Below the pieces are notes generated by a model. It saw only the letters and a program-made list of their open reading frames with translations. It ran no database searches and had not been told where the DNA came from. Both the position numbers and the translations under genes were made by a program. Positions 51,252 through 62,428 of a stretch of DNA of 64,000 bases are shown piece by piece (the first letter of the stretch is position 1; every line of letters begins with the position of its first letter). The stretch is from Comamonadaceae bacterium (GTDB taxonomy: Bacteria; Pseudomonadota; Gammaproteobacteria; Burkholderiales; Burkholderiaceae_C), in assembly GCA_947455465.1 (NCBI GenBank), contig CANGNS010000003.1:62001-126000 (forward strand), in the 5' to 3' direction.

Positions 51252-52059
51252 CGAAAGCCCCTCTCTCCAAAAGACCGAGTTCCCGGCTACCGGCAAAACG
51301 CGTGCGCAGCGCCGAGCTCCATTGCGCCATGCGCAGACCGTCGCTGTTGGCGCGGGCCAATTTGATGCCCAGCCACAGCGTCTCGGCGTTGGCCCACTGG
51401 GAATCATTGATGCGCGCAATATAGGTCAGCGCACCGCGACTGTCACCCTGTTTGGACAGCTGCGAGGCCAAGGTGTATACCACCACCGGGTTGCCCGGCT
51501 CGATCTGGTAGGCGCCCAGCAAACTGCTGCGCGCAGCAGCGGCCTCGCCCGCTTTGGCTTGGCAAACACCTTGGGCCATCATGGTTTTGGCGCGCGCGTC
51601 ATAGCTCGGGTTGGCCAAGGCGGCGCCAAATTGGACGCTGGCTTCGGCCATGCGACCTTGCTGGCACAGCATCCAGCCGTAGTTGTGTTGCACCGAGGCG
51701 GCATTGGGCTGCAGCGCCAAGGCCTTTTTAAAGCCCTCCTCGGCCAAAGCCGGTTCATTCAGGCGCATATAAATAAGGCCACGCAAATTGTGCGCCTCGA
51801 ACAAGCCCGCGTCCGACGAGAGGCTTTGCTTGAGTGCATCGAGCGCGATCGTGGTTTTGCCCTCCGAAAAATACGCTACCGCCAGCTCCAAATGGATGCG
51901 GGCGCGTTTGCGCGCATCCGAGTCGTCGGCCGCCGTCACCATGTCGCGGTTGCCGCTGCCGCCCGACGCACACGCGCCCAAAACCATCCCAACCAGGCCC
52001 AAGGCGGCCAGCAAGCGCAGCCATCGGTGGTAGACGACGGGGGAATTAAGAAAGGGCAT
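51244..52059 (-). CDS. pilF: Type IV pilus biogenesis/stability lipoprotein PilF (PilW)
   Basis: A 271-residue outer-membrane lipoprotein with a lipobox VLGAC (lipidated C30) and TPR repeats from about 52 to 235 ([46 protein letters not shown]). PilF helps the PilQ secretin assemble. Its start lies inside the last codons of rlmN (14-base overlap), the same rlmN-pilF-rodZ-ispG order as in pseudomonads and other betaproteobacteria. Confidence 0.92.
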   Translation of the reverse strand: MPFLNSPVVYHRWLRLLAALGLVGMVLGACASGGSGNRDMVTAADDSDARKRARIHLELAVAYFSEGKTTIALDALKQSLSSDAGLFEAHNLRGLIYMRLNEPALAEEGFKKALALQPNAASVQHNYGWMLCQQGRMAEASVQFGAALANPSYDARAKTMMAQGVCQAKAGEAAAARSSLLGAYQIEPGNPVVVYTLASQLSKQGDSRGALTYIARINDSQWANAETLWLGIKLARANSDGLRMAQWSSALRTRFAGSRELGLLERGAFDE

Positions 52060-53194
52060 GCATCACCTCGGGGCGGGTAGGGGCCAGGTCGGCGGCGCGG
52101 CGCTTGTCGATGCGGCGCAGCACCTGGGTGCGGTCCTTGACCTCGCCGGCCAGTTGGCCGCAGGCGGCATCAATGTCGTCGCCGCGTGTTTTGCGCACAG
52201 TGGTGACCACCCCCGCCGCGCTGAGCGCCTGCGCAAAAGCCTGCACGCGCTGCGCCGAAGAGCGCAGCAAGCCCGAGGCTGGAAACGGGTTGAACGGAAT
52301 CAGATTGAGTTTGCACCAGGACAACTGGCCCTGGCCGTAGTGGCGCAAAAGTGCCACCAGCGCTTGGGCCAGTTCGGGCGTGTCATTGACGCCCTCCAGC
52401 ATGCAGTACTCAAAGGTAATGAAGTCGCGTGGCGCCACCGCCAGGTAGCGCACGCAGGCCTGCATCAGCGCGTCAAGCGGGTATTTTTTGTTCAGCGGCA
52501 CCAGGCTGTCGCGCAGCGTGTCTTGGGGGGCGTGCAAGGAGACGGCCAGCGCCACGGCGCAATCCTGCCCCAGCCGGTCCATCATGGGCACCATGCCGGA
52601 GGTCGACACCGTCACGCGGCGGCGCGACAAGCCATAGCCGTGGTCATGGAGCATGGTGCGCAGCGCGGGTAGCACCTGGTCATAGTTTTGCAGCGGTTCG
52701 CCCATGCCCATCATCACCACGTTGGAGATGATGCGCTCATCGCGCCCCAGATGGGCGCGCAAAAAATGCTCGGCAAACCAGAGTTGGGCAATGATTTCAC
52801 CGGCAGTCAGGTTGCGGCTAAAGCCCTGGTGACCGGTGGAACAAAAGCGGCAGGCCACGGCGCAGCCCGCTTGCGATGAAATACACAAGGTGCCGCGGTC
52901 GGTCTCGGGGATGTAAACCGCCTCGATGGCATCGCCGCCGCCCACGTCAAACAGCCATTTGATAGTGCCGTCGGCAGAGTCCTGGCGCGAAAGTACCGAC
53001 AGGGGTGTGATCGTGGCGCAGGCCTTGAGCTTGTCGCGCAAGGACTTGGCCAAGTCCGTCATGGCGTCAAAGTCGGAGGCGCCCTTTTGGTGAATCCAGC
53101 GAAACAGCTGTACGGCGCGAAAACGCTTCTCGCCGAGCCGCTCGCAAAAAAGGGCCAAACCCTCGAGGTCATAGTCGAGAAGATTGGCCCCCAT
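52046..53194 (-). CDS. rlmN: 23S rRNA/tRNA adenine-C2 methyltransferase, radical SAM
   Basis: A 382-residue radical SAM enzyme that methylates A2503 of 23S rRNA and A37 of some tRNAs. The cluster ligands are C111, C115 and C118 (CAVACRFC). The N-terminal helical domain includes [19 protein letters not shown] and the C-terminal [16 protein letters not shown], which holds the methyl-carrying Cys, are typical. It lies 7 bases after ndk. Confidence 0.97.
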   Translation of the reverse strand: MGANLLDYDLEGLALFCERLGEKRFRAVQLFRWIHQKGASDFDAMTDLAKSLRDKLKACATITPLSVLSRQDSADGTIKWLFDVGGGDAIEAVYIPETDRGTLCISSQAGCAVACRFCSTGHQGFSRNLTAGEIIAQLWFAEHFLRAHLGRDERIISNVVMMGMGEPLQNYDQVLPALRTMLHDHGYGLSRRRVTVSTSGMVPMMDRLGQDCAVALAVSLHAPQDTLRDSLVPLNKKYPLDALMQACVRYLAVAPRDFITFEYCMLEGVNDTPELAQALVALLRHYGQGQLSWCKLNLIPFNPFPASGLLRSSAQRVQAFAQALSAAGVVTTVRKTRGDDIDAACGQLAGEVKDRTQVLRRIDKRRAADLAPTRPEVMHALS

Positions 53195-53201
53195 GCTCAG
53201 G

Positions 53202-53627
<426 letters not shown>

Positions 53628-53701
53628 AGTCTTACTTGAACCTTCGTTGGATTGAAATCGCCACACCGCGTGGCAAAGCGCTTAATTTTAGCATTGGGGC
53701 C

Positions 53702-54948
53702 CTAACGCCCACGCCCTGTACGGCGTTGGCCGCCGGGGCCACCGCGCGGCTTGGAAGCCTCTTGTTTTCGCTGGCGCGACAAGCTGTCTGCGCCGATGTA
53801 GCCGACCGAGGTCTTGAGGGGGTCGATCTGGCCGCCGCCGGCCTTTGGCGCGGCCGTGCCGGAACGCTTGGCGGCAAACGGGCCACCGGCCTTGGGTTTG
53901 CCAAATCCGCCACCGGGGCGCCCGGGCCGAGCAGGGCGGCCGCCGGGCAGCGCGCCCTGCCCGCGCCCAGGTCCGCGCCGCTCGGGCTGGGCGGCGGCTG
54001 CGTCGCCCATAGGCGCGGCCGGCGCCGTGCCGGCGGCCTGGACCAGCCCCCGAATATCGCCCTCGTCCAGCTCCATCCAAGCACCCCGGCGCAGACCGCG
54101 CGGCAGTTGCATGGCGCCGTAGCGGATGCGGATCAGGCGGCTAACGGCATGGCCAACGGCCTCGAGCATGCGGCGCACCTCCCGGTTGCGGCCCTCAGAA
54201 ATCGTCACGCGGTACCAGCAATTGCTGCCTTCGCCGCCGCCGGCCACGATGGAGCCGAACTGGGCTACGCCGTCGTCCAGGCGCACGCCTTCGAGCAAGA
54301 TGCGCTTTTCATCGGCGCTGAGCGAGCCCAACACCCGCACCGCGTACTCGCGCTCCAGGCCAAAGCGCGGATGCATCAGCTTGTTGGCCAGTTCGCCCGA
54401 GTTGGTAAATAAGAGCAGGCCTTCAGTATTGAGGTCCAGGCGCCCCACGGACTGCCATTTGCCTTGGTGCAGCTTGGGCAGGCGGCGAAAAACCGTGGGC
54501 CGGTTTTGCGGATCGTCGTGGGTGACGACCTCGCCTACCGGCTTGTGGTAAGCGATCACGCGTGCGGGCGGCGGGTCAATCCGAAAGCGGATGGGCTTGC
54601 CGTTGACCTTGATGTGGTCGCCAAACTGGATGCGCTGGCCGATGTGCGCCGGCTCGTTGTTGACCGAAATGCGGCCCTCCATGATGAGCTGCTCCATCTC
54701 CAGGCGTGAGCCCATGCCCGATTGGGCCAGGATTTTGTGCAGCTTGGGCGATTCGGCCATGGGCGCGAGCACCCGCTTGGCCGGTGGCGCCTCGGGCTGA
54801 ACGGCTTCCTCGTCAAAGAGGCCGGAGACCACCTCGTCAAACAAATCGGCCGGGCCGGTGGCCGGGGCCACCTCCAGCGCTTGGCTGGGCTGGTCGGGCG
54901 GCGCCGATAAGGTATCGGCCGGTGCAGGAGCGGGGGTGTCGGGCGTGG

Positions 54949-54952
<4 letters not shown>
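53702..54952 (-). CDS. rluB: 23S rRNA pseudouridine(2605) synthase RluB-like
   Basis: A 416-residue RsuA-family pseudouridine synthase. An acidic, Pro/Ala-rich leader (1-60) precedes an S4 domain ([22 protein letters not shown]). The catalytic Asp is D173 in [12 protein letters not shown] Gly/Arg/Pro-rich basic tail (about 325-416) may bind RNA. RluB versus RluE/RsuA is inferred from the length and the scpB neighbour. The ATG overlaps the scpB stop by 4 bases. Confidence 0.9.
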
Positions 54953-55734
<782 letters not shown>

Positions 55735-55758
55735 CGTGTAGTTTTCCAAGCGAGGAGC

Positions 55759-55860
55759 GCGCCAACTTTGGCGCAATAGAAATCAAGGTGGGACGCCCGG
55801 CGGGACGGGGTGAGCGTCAGGCTCCCCGGTGGGAGCAGGTCGGGCACCTGCCTACTGGCA
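55759..55860. repeat. Tandem hairpins between rluD and scpB
   Basis: Consecutive perfect short stems: GCGCCA/TGGCGC (55759-55774), GACGC/GCGTC (55792-55818), GCTCCC/GGGAGC with a 4-base loop (55821-55836), GCAGGT/ACCTGC with a 5-base loop (55835-55851), and TGCC/GGCA (55849-55860). The last three overlap by two or three bases and so partly exclude each other. No T tract follows on either strand, so this is not a simple terminator. Confidence 0.65.
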
Positions 55861-55864
55861 GGGC

Positions 55865-56887
55865 TTAGAGGGCCAAACCATTGTAACTGAGCCCCCATTG
55901 GGCCAATAAGCGCTGCAAATCGGGCGGCGGCGATGCCTCCAAGGACAGCGGCTGGCCGGTTTTGGGCTGCGCAAAGGCCAAGCTGTAGGCGTGCAGGGCT
56001 TGGCGCCCTAAGCCCTCGATTTGGGGGCCACCGTACACCGCGTCGCCCAGCAAGGGGTGCCCCAAGCTGGCCATGTGCACCCGAATCTGGTGGGTGCGCC
56101 CGGTGTGCAAGACGCAGCGCACCAGACATGCCGAGGGGCTATTGGCCAAAAAGTAGAAGTCGGTTTTGGCCGTTTTGCCTGCGGCGTGCGCCAAATCGAC
56201 CACCGCCATGCGCAGGCGGTTGCGCGGATCGCGGCCGATGGGCGCCTCGACGGTGCGCTGGCGCGCCAGCTCCCAAGGCTTGTGGCCCCAGGCCAAATAG
56301 CGCCGGTGCATGGTGCGCGCCGCAATGGCCTGCACCAAGGCGTCCATGGCCAGCCGGTTGCGCGCCACCACCATCAGGCCACTGGTGTCTTTGTCCAGGC
56401 GGTGCACGATGCCCGCACGCGGCACGGCGGCCAACCCCGGGTCCAGGTGCAGCAAGCCATTGAGCAAAGTGCCGCTCCAGTGGCCGGGCGCGGGGTGCAC
56501 CACCAGGCCGGCGGGCTTGTTGACGACAAAAATATCCTCGTCCTGGTAGACCAGCGCAATGTCCATGGCCTCGGGCCGAAAGGCCTGGCTTTGCGCCGTC
56601 GGCTGCAGGTGGATGGACAGCAAATCAAAGGCTTTGAGCTTGAGCGCGTTTTTGGTCACCGTCTGGCCATTGACTTGCACCGCGCCGCTGTCAATGAGTT
56701 GCTGCAGGTAGCTGCGCGAAAACTCACCCGCGATGGCGCCCAAGGCTTTGTCCAGGCGCTGACCGTGTTCGGCCGCTTGCACCCGGGCGCTGCGCAGCTC
56801 GGTGCCGGCCGCTAGCAGCTCGGACTCATCGTCTGCATCCTCGGGCGTCTGGGGGGGGGTCGATATAATCGTTGGGCCTTGTTCCAC
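55865..56887 (-). CDS. rluD: 23S rRNA pseudouridine(1911/1915/1917) synthase
   Basis: A 340-residue RluA-family synthase modifying helix 69. An S4 domain (about 41-95; HGQRLDKALGAIAGEFSRSYLQQLI) precedes the catalytic domain with HRLDKDTSG (162-170; D165). The start is GTG at 56887; a GTG at codon 36 is a possible alternative, because the first 30 residues are acidic and unconserved. A 9-base C run lies in codons 10-13. The gene is divergent from bamD. Confidence 0.94.
   Translation of the reverse strand: MEQGPTIISTPPQTPEDADDESELLAAGTELRSARVQAAEHGQRLDKALGAIAGEFSRSYLQQLIDSGAVQVNGQTVTKNALKLKAFDLLSIHLQPTAQSQAFRPEAMDIALVYQDEDIFVVNKPAGLVVHPAPGHWSGTLLNGLLHLDPGLAAVPRAGIVHRLDKDTSGLMVVARNRLAMDALVQAIAARTMHRRYLAWGHKPWELARQRTVEAPIGRDPRNRLRMAVVDLAHAAGKTAKTDFYFLANSPSACLVRCVLHTGRTHQIRVHMASLGHPLLGDAVYGGPQIEGLGRQALHAYSLAFAQPKTGQPLSLEASPPPDLQRLLAQWGLSYNGLAL
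56851..56869 (+). promoter_or_regulatory. bamD -10 element next to a G9 tract
   Basis: A perfect TATAAT (56864-56869) lies 31 bases before the bamD ATG and inside the 5' end of the divergent rluD. Nine consecutive G (56851-56859) sit in what would be the -35/-10 spacer. No convincing -35 is visible. Confidence 0.5.
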
Positions 56888-56900
56888 GAAAGTTTTCTAT

Positions 56901-57785
56901 ATGTTGAGAGTCAAATTATCGGTCGTTTACGCGGTGCTCTTGGCTCTTGGCATAGGGCTGCTGGGCGGATGCGCATCGACGCCCGAAGAGAAGGCCTCCA
57001 AAATGAGCCCCGAAAAGCTCTACGCTGAAGCGCGGGATTACCTGGACTCAGGCCAATGGGACAAGGCCGTGCCCTTCTTGGAAAAGCTCGAAGCACGCGC
57101 CGCTGGCACCCCGCTCGCCCAGCAAGCACAGCTGGAAAAAGCCTACGCCCAATTCAAATCTGGCGAAAAAGCCCAGGCCGTCACCACCCTGGAGCGCTTT
57201 ATCCGCCTGCACCCGGCCAGCCCGGCGCTGGACTATGCCTTGTACCTCAAAGGCCTGACCAATTTCAACGAGGACATGGGCCTGTTGGGCGCTTACATTG
57301 GGCAGGACCTGGCCGAGCGCGACCAAAAAGCAGCCAAAGAGTCGTTTGACGCCTTCAAGGAATTGAGCACCCGCTTTCCCGAATCGCGCTACACCCCCGA
57401 TGCGCTGCTGCGCATGCGCTACATCGTGCAGACCTTGGCCAAAAGCGAGGTATTTGTGGCGCGCTACTACTACAAGCGGGGCGCTTACCTGGCCGCGGTC
57501 AACCGCGCCCAAACCGCCATTACCGAGTACCGCGACGTTCCGGCCATTGAGGACGCGCTCTATATTCTTTATAAATCCTACGATGCGCTGGGTATGACGG
57601 CCTTGCGCGATGACACCAAGCGCATCCTGGAGGCGAGTTACCCGCAAAGCACCTTGCTCGCCAATGGCGGCAAAAACGTCGAGAAGAGCTTTTGGGACTG
57701 GGAAGACTTCAGCTGGTCCAAGATCAAAATCAAGTGGCCAACGCTCGATTTCATCAATTTCGACAACGCTGCTGACGCCAAGTAA
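56901..57785 (+). CDS. bamD: Outer membrane protein assembly lipoprotein BamD
   Basis: A 294-residue lipoprotein (ComL/BamD) with lipobox LLGGC (lipidated C24) and five TPRs (for example PEKLYAEARDYLDSGQWDKAVPFLEKLEAR and KRGAYLAAVNRAQTAITEY). It is the essential partner of BamA. The ATG at 56901 begins the signal peptide; the longer frame runs into rluD and was rejected. It ends 7 bases before the convergent helicase gene. Confidence 0.96.
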   Translation: MLRVKLSVVYAVLLALGIGLLGGCASTPEEKASKMSPEKLYAEARDYLDSGQWDKAVPFLEKLEARAAGTPLAQQAQLEKAYAQFKSGEKAQAVTTLERFIRLHPASPALDYALYLKGLTNFNEDMGLLGAYIGQDLAERDQKAAKESFDAFKELSTRFPESRYTPDALLRMRYIVQTLAKSEVFVARYYYKRGAYLAAVNRAQTAITEYRDVPAIEDALYILYKSYDALGMTALRDDTKRILEASYPQSTLLANGGKNVEKSFWDWEDFSWSKIKIKWPTLDFINFDNAADAK

Positions 57786-57792
57786 GCGGCCT

Positions 57793-59811
57793 TTAGCGCG
57801 CCGGGCCTTGCGCGCTGGCGTGCCGGCTTTGGGCCAATTCCTGTAAAGCTTGCTGCCATTGCGTCTCGTCGCTAAGGCGGCGCAAAGGGGGCAGCGCGGC
57901 CAAGATGCGCTTGCCGTAGCCTTTGAGAACCAAGCGCGGATCACACACCAACAACAAACCGTGGTCGGTCTCACTGCGAATCAAACGCCCGGCGCCTTGT
58001 TTGAGCGCCAGGGCCGCCTGCGGCAGATAAATATCCTTGAACGGCTTGCCGCCCGCGTCCAGGCAAGCTTGGGCCTGGGCTTGCAACACCGGGTCGTCGG
58101 GCGGAGTAAAGGGCAGTTTGTCGATCACCACCAACTGCAAAGCGCTGCCCTGGATGTCCACGCCCTCCCAAAATGAGGCGGTCGCAACCAATACGCTGCC
58201 GCCCTGCCCGCGTTGAAAGGTTTCCAGCAAAGCACGTTTGGGTGCCTGGCCTTGGACCAGCACTGCCAGGCCGGCCCCCTCCAAGGCCGCGCTCAGCGCG
58301 GAGGCGATAGTGCGCATCGCGCGCACCGTGGTGGTTAGCACCATGGTGCGCCCGCCCAGCGCGATGGCGCCCTGGGCGGCCATTTGCGCGACGTAGCTGC
58401 TGTGCTGCGCCTGGTCGGGCGCGGGTGCATCGGCCGGAACATACAAAGCCGCCTGGCGCGCATAGTCAAACGGACTGGGCACTTGCAAGGCGCAACCGGC
58501 AGGTAAGCCGCATTGCTGAATAAACCAGCCAAGCTCGGGGTCGGTGCCCAAGGTGGCCGAGGTAAATATCCAGGACTTACGCACCGCACCAACACCATCT
58601 GCGCCCTCTTGTGCGGCTGGGGCGATGAGGGCTTGCATATCCCGCGCTATGGTTAAGGGCGCTTCGTGCAGAACCAATGCGGTGCCTTGCACCAACCAAC
58701 GCACCCGGTCCGAAGGCACCGCTTGGCTGAAATCGTCCCAAGCCTGGCGCAGGCTGAGGCTGCGCTGGCCCAAAGCCGCCACCTCGGGCCACGATTCGCC
58801 CAAGGACTGGCAGACTTGCGCGCTCGCATCGAGCGCCTGGACCAAGGTCTGCAGCGCATCGGCCCAACGGGCTGGTTCCACCCCTTGTGGCGCCCCGGCA
58901 TCCCAGAGACGGCGGGCGTCTTTGGCAGCCGGGGGGACGCTTTCCCAAAGCTGCAAATGGGCCTGGCGCACATCGGCAGCCAGCCCGGCCCAATCGGCCA
59001 TGCCCCGGGCGACACCGCCGTCTTGCAGCGCCAGGTCTTGCACCAAGGACTGCACTTGGGCCCCGCTGCAACGCCGCCCCATGAACTGCACGCCGGTGCT
59101 GCTGAGCTGGTGCGCCTCGTCAAACACCACGGTGTGAACACTAGGCAAAAGCTCGGCCACGCCCGAGGCGCGCACGCCCAGGTCGGCAAAAAACAAGTGG
59201 TGGTTGATCACCACCACCTCAGCCTGCAGAGCCCGCTGGCGCGCGGCCTGGGTGTGGCAATGCGTCCACTGCGGGCAGCTGCCGCCCAGGCAGTTTTCGC
59301 GCGTCGAGGTGACTTTGTCCAGCAACTCGGCGCGCTCGTCCAGCGCGGGCAACTCGGCCATGTCGCCCTGCACGGTGCTGCGTGCCCACAGCTGCACCTG
59401 CGCCAGCAAAGCCCGGTCTGAGGGCGCCAGCGCTTGCGCCTGACTCAGGGTTTGCTCCAGGCGCTGAGTGCACAAATAACTGCTGCGCCCTTTGAGCAAA
59501 GCGACGCGGGCCGTGATGCCCAGGGCCTGCAAGGTGCGCGGCAAGTCGCGCAAAAAAAGCTGTTCTTGCAGTGTTTTGGTGGCGGTAGAGAGCAGCACTT
59601 TGTGCCCGCTCAACAAGGCCGGCACCAGGTAGGCCAAGGTTTTCCCGACGCCGGTGCCTGCCTCCACCGCCAACACGCCACCTTCTTGCAGCGTGCGCGC
59701 CACGGCCAGCGCCATGGTGGTCTGGCCGGGCCGGGCTACAAAACCGGGCATCTTGCGCGCCAAAGGCCCTGCCGGATCGAAGGCAGCCTGAACCGCTTGT
59801 ACTAAAGCCAA
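57793..59811 (-). CDS. DinG/YoaA-type ATP-dependent DNA helicase, Fe-S family
   Basis: A 672-residue superfamily 2 helicase of the XPD/DinG group. Walker A is EAGTGVGKT (50-58). The four Fe-S cysteines are C114, C174, C179 and C185. The DEAH box is at 231-234, and motif VI is QGAGRLIRSETD near residue 618. YoaA-like proteins act in repair of damaged forks and R-loops. The start is TTG at 59811 with AGGAG seven bases upstream. It lies 28 bases after zapE on the same strand. Confidence 0.92.
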   Translation of the reverse strand: MALVQAVQAAFDPAGPLARKMPGFVARPGQTTMALAVARTLQEGGVLAVEAGTGVGKTLAYLVPALLSGHKVLLSTATKTLQEQLFLRDLPRTLQALGITARVALLKGRSSYLCTQRLEQTLSQAQALAPSDRALLAQVQLWARSTVQGDMAELPALDERAELLDKVTSTRENCLGGSCPQWTHCHTQAARQRALQAEVVVINHHLFFADLGVRASGVAELLPSVHTVVFDEAHQLSSTGVQFMGRRCSGAQVQSLVQDLALQDGGVARGMADWAGLAADVRQAHLQLWESVPPAAKDARRLWDAGAPQGVEPARWADALQTLVQALDASAQVCQSLGESWPEVAALGQRSLSLRQAWDDFSQAVPSDRVRWLVQGTALVLHEAPLTIARDMQALIAPAAQEGADGVGAVRKSWIFTSATLGTDPELGWFIQQCGLPAGCALQVPSPFDYARQAALYVPADAPAPDQAQHSSYVAQMAAQGAIALGGRTMVLTTTVRAMRTIASALSAALEGAGLAVLVQGQAPKRALLETFQRGQGGSVLVATASFWEGVDIQGSALQLVVIDKLPFTPPDDPVLQAQAQACLDAGGKPFKDIYLPQAALALKQGAGRLIRSETDHGLLLVCDPRLVLKGYGKRILAALPPLRRLSDETQWQQALQELAQSRHASAQGPAR

Positions 59812-59839
59812 ACCAGGTCTCCTGGCAGCGGGCCAGCAC

Positions 59840-60937
59840 TCATGTCAGGCCGGTATCGACGTCGCGGCGATCCTGGTCCAGAAACTGGGCGGTCTGCATC
59901 TCGTTGAGGCGCGAGACGGTGCGCGGGAACTCGTGCGCCAGCGGGCCCTCGGTATACAAGTCCTCGGGCGGGACTTCGGCCGAGAGGACGAGTTTGACGC
60001 GCCGGTCGTAGAGCACGTCCACCAGCCAGGTAAAGCGGCGCGCCTCGGCGCTGCGGTTGACCGGCATGTGCGGCACATCGCTGAGAAACACGGTGTGGAA
60101 CTGGCTGGCAATCTCCAGGTAATCGTTTTGGGAGCGCGGGCCCATGCACAGCTCGCGAAAATCAAACCAGACCACGCCTCCGGCACGCCGGCGCGCACGA
60201 ATAGTGCGCTCTTCGATCTGCAACACCGGGTTTTCGTCCTGCGCTTCTGCCAAACGCGCAAAGGCCTGCTCCATGGCAAGGTCTGCCTGCGGGCCGTTAG
60301 GCACATGGTAAAAGTTCAGGTCAGCCAGAGTTTGGCGGCGGTAATCGGTGCCGTTGTCGACATTGAGCACCGTCATGTGCCGGTTCAAAAATTCGATGGC
60401 GCCAAACACCCGCTCGCGCAACATACCGCCGGGGTACAGGTCGTCGGGCCGAAAATTCGAGGTGGTCACAAAACCGACGTGGTTGGCGTGCAGGGCCTCC
60501 AACAGCCGGTGCAGGATCAGGGCGTCGGTGATTTCGGCGACATGGAACTCGTCAAAACAAATCAGCTTGTAGCGTTTGGCTATGCGGGCGCCCAGCACGT
60601 CCAGCGGGTTGACAGTGCCTTGCAGGTCGTGCAGCTCGCGGTGCACCTCGCGCATAAATTCATGGAAATGCAGGCGCACCTTGCGCTTGATGGGGACGGC
60701 TTCAAAAAAGCAATCCATTAAAAAACTTTTCCCGCGCCCCACGCCGCCATACAGGTACACACCCTGCGGAATATCGGGATGGTTGATCAGCTTTTTCAGC
60801 GCATTAGCGCGCTTTTGCTTGTAGTCAGACCATTCCTGGGCGCATTGGTCTAGGGCCGCCACGGCGCGCAGCTGGGCCGGGTCGCTCTGAAAACCTCGGG
60901 ATGCAAGCTCTTTTTGGTATTGGTCAATCACGCGCAT
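59840..60937 (-). CDS. zapE: Cell division ATPase ZapE (AFG1 family)
   Basis: A 365-residue AAA+ ATPase. The P-loop is GGVGRGKS (64-71), and Walker B is ICFDEFHVAEI (about 134-144). Sensor and arginine-finger regions include TTSNFRPDDLYPGG (about 168-181). ZapE modulates the Z-ring under stress; the mitochondrial homologue AFG1 handles respiratory proteins. The gene is followed closely by the DinG-type helicase gene. Confidence 0.95.
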   Translation of the reverse strand: MRVIDQYQKELASRGFQSDPAQLRAVAALDQCAQEWSDYKQKRANALKKLINHPDIPQGVYLYGGVGRGKSFLMDCFFEAVPIKRKVRLHFHEFMREVHRELHDLQGTVNPLDVLGARIAKRYKLICFDEFHVAEITDALILHRLLEALHANHVGFVTTSNFRPDDLYPGGMLRERVFGAIEFLNRHMTVLNVDNGTDYRRQTLADLNFYHVPNGPQADLAMEQAFARLAEAQDENPVLQIEERTIRARRRAGGVVWFDFRELCMGPRSQNDYLEIASQFHTVFLSDVPHMPVNRSAEARRFTWLVDVLYDRRVKLVLSAEVPPEDLYTEGPLAHEFPRTVSRLNEMQTAQFLDQDRRDVDTGLT

Positions 60938-61014
60938 AAGGGCCGCTATTGTGCCGCGTCCGCGCGGCCAGGCTCTTTGGTGCGACGCTAAGGCATGCCC
61001 GCCGGGTCAAGCCC

Positions 61015-62421
61015 TTAGGGCGTGGCCAGCAAAACTGGCGTTGGCGTTGGCAATGACGTTGGCGATGGGTCGGCCGCAGCGGCAGGGACCGAGCGCACCC
61101 TGCTGGGCGGAAAGTTGATCTGAAAACGCGAGCCCTCCCCCGGAACGCTCATGATGCTCAGCTCCGCCCCATGCCTTTGCGCCACGTGCTTGACGATGGC
61201 CAAACCCAGGCCGGTGCCGCCGGTGTCGCGCGAGCGGCTGCGGTCCACCCGGTAAAAACGTTCGGTCAGGCGGGGAATGTGCTCGGGCGCAATCCCCACG
61301 CCTTCGTCCTGCACCGCAAACACCGCCGCGCCATCGGCCCCAGCGTGCAACTGAACGCGTATGGTTTTGCCGCCGGGCGTGTAACGCACCGCGTTGCCAA
61401 TGAGGTTGAAAAATGCACTGTGCAACTCGGATGCCGAGCCCGCCAGCTCCAGGCTCAGGTCCAGGTCAAAGTCCAGGTTTTGCGACTCGCCCCACAAGAC
61501 GCGGGTGAGCTCGGCCGCTTCCTCGCGGCATTGCTGGAGCAAAGGCGCGGCAGCCACCCATTCGTGCGCAGGGGGCAAGGGGCTGCCCTCCAGGCGCGAC
61601 AGCGTCAGCAAATCACTGACCAAAGACTGCATGCGGGCGGCCTGCTGGGCCATCAAATCCAGGTAACGGGCGCGCTCAGCGTCATGCAGCTTGAGGGTCT
61701 GCAGCGTCTCGACAAAGCCGCCTAGTACCGTCAAGGGGGTACGAATTTCGTGGGATACATTGGCCACAAAATCGCGGCGCATGGCCTCCGCCTGCTCCAG
61801 TGCCGTGACGTCCCGCGAGAGCAGCAGGCTGCGTCCCTCGCCGTAGGGATGGATGTGCACGGACAAGCGCACGGGCACCGACACCGTGCTGCTGCGCCCA
61901 GGCATCAGCACGTCGTGGCTGAAATCGCCTGCCGCCAAATAGGCGGCAAAGCCGGGGTCACGCACCAGATTGCCAAAGTGCTGATCTTTGTCGCGCCGCG
62001 CGTCCAATCCGAAGTGGCGCGCCGCCGATTCATTGAACCATTCGATGCGCAGCTCTTTGTCTAAGAGCGCCACGCCGTTGGGCGAAGCCTGCATCGCGGC
62101 CAAAAATTCTTGTAAACGTTCGTCACGTTGCTGCACCGCACGTTCATTGCTACGCACCAAACGGCGAATGCGGTTGGCAAACTCGCCCCACAAGCCGGAA
62201 TCAACGGGCGCGTTCTGACCGTCACCCATACGCAGCCAGCGCAATAGCCGCAGGCCACGCACCAAATCAGACACCAGCCAGAAATAGCTCGCGACTGCAG
62301 CGCCTGCCAAGGCGGCCGAAACAATGCTGATCTGGCCACGGGCAAATGCGCTCGCGAAAATCGCCGCGAGCACCGCCCCCAGCGCCTGGAACAGGGCAAA
62401 AGTCAGCAGTCGGAAAAACAT
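61015..62421 (-). CDS. phoR: Phosphate regulon sensor histidine kinase PhoR
   Basis: A 468-residue kinase with two N-terminal membrane segments (about 4-26 and 31-52), a linker with conserved charged residues, a PAS domain (about 105-205), a HisKA domain with H224 in NVSHEIRTPL, and an ATPase domain (N, D-x-G-x-G and G boxes at about 335-440). Together with PstSCAB-PhoU it senses external phosphate and controls PhoB. It lies 7 bases after phoB. A Pro/Ser/Thr-rich tail follows the kinase core. Confidence 0.94.
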   Translation of the reverse strand: MFFRLLTFALFQALGAVLAAIFASAFARGQISIVSAALAGAAVASYFWLVSDLVRGLRLLRWLRMGDGQNAPVDSGLWGEFANRIRRLVRSNERAVQQRDERLQEFLAAMQASPNGVALLDKELRIEWFNESAARHFGLDARRDKDQHFGNLVRDPGFAAYLAAGDFSHDVLMPGRSSTVSVPVRLSVHIHPYGEGRSLLLSRDVTALEQAEAMRRDFVANVSHEIRTPLTVLGGFVETLQTLKLHDAERARYLDLMAQQAARMQSLVSDLLTLSRLEGSPLPPAHEWVAAAPLLQQCREEAAELTRVLWGESQNLDFDLDLSLELAGSASELHSAFFNLIGNAVRYTPGGKTIRVQLHAGADGAAVFAVQDEGVGIAPEHIPRLTERFYRVDRSRSRDTGGTGLGLAIVKHVAQRHGAELSIMSVPGEGSRFQINFPPSRVRSVPAAAADPSPTSLPTPTPVLLATP

Positions 62422-62428
62422 GGTGCCT

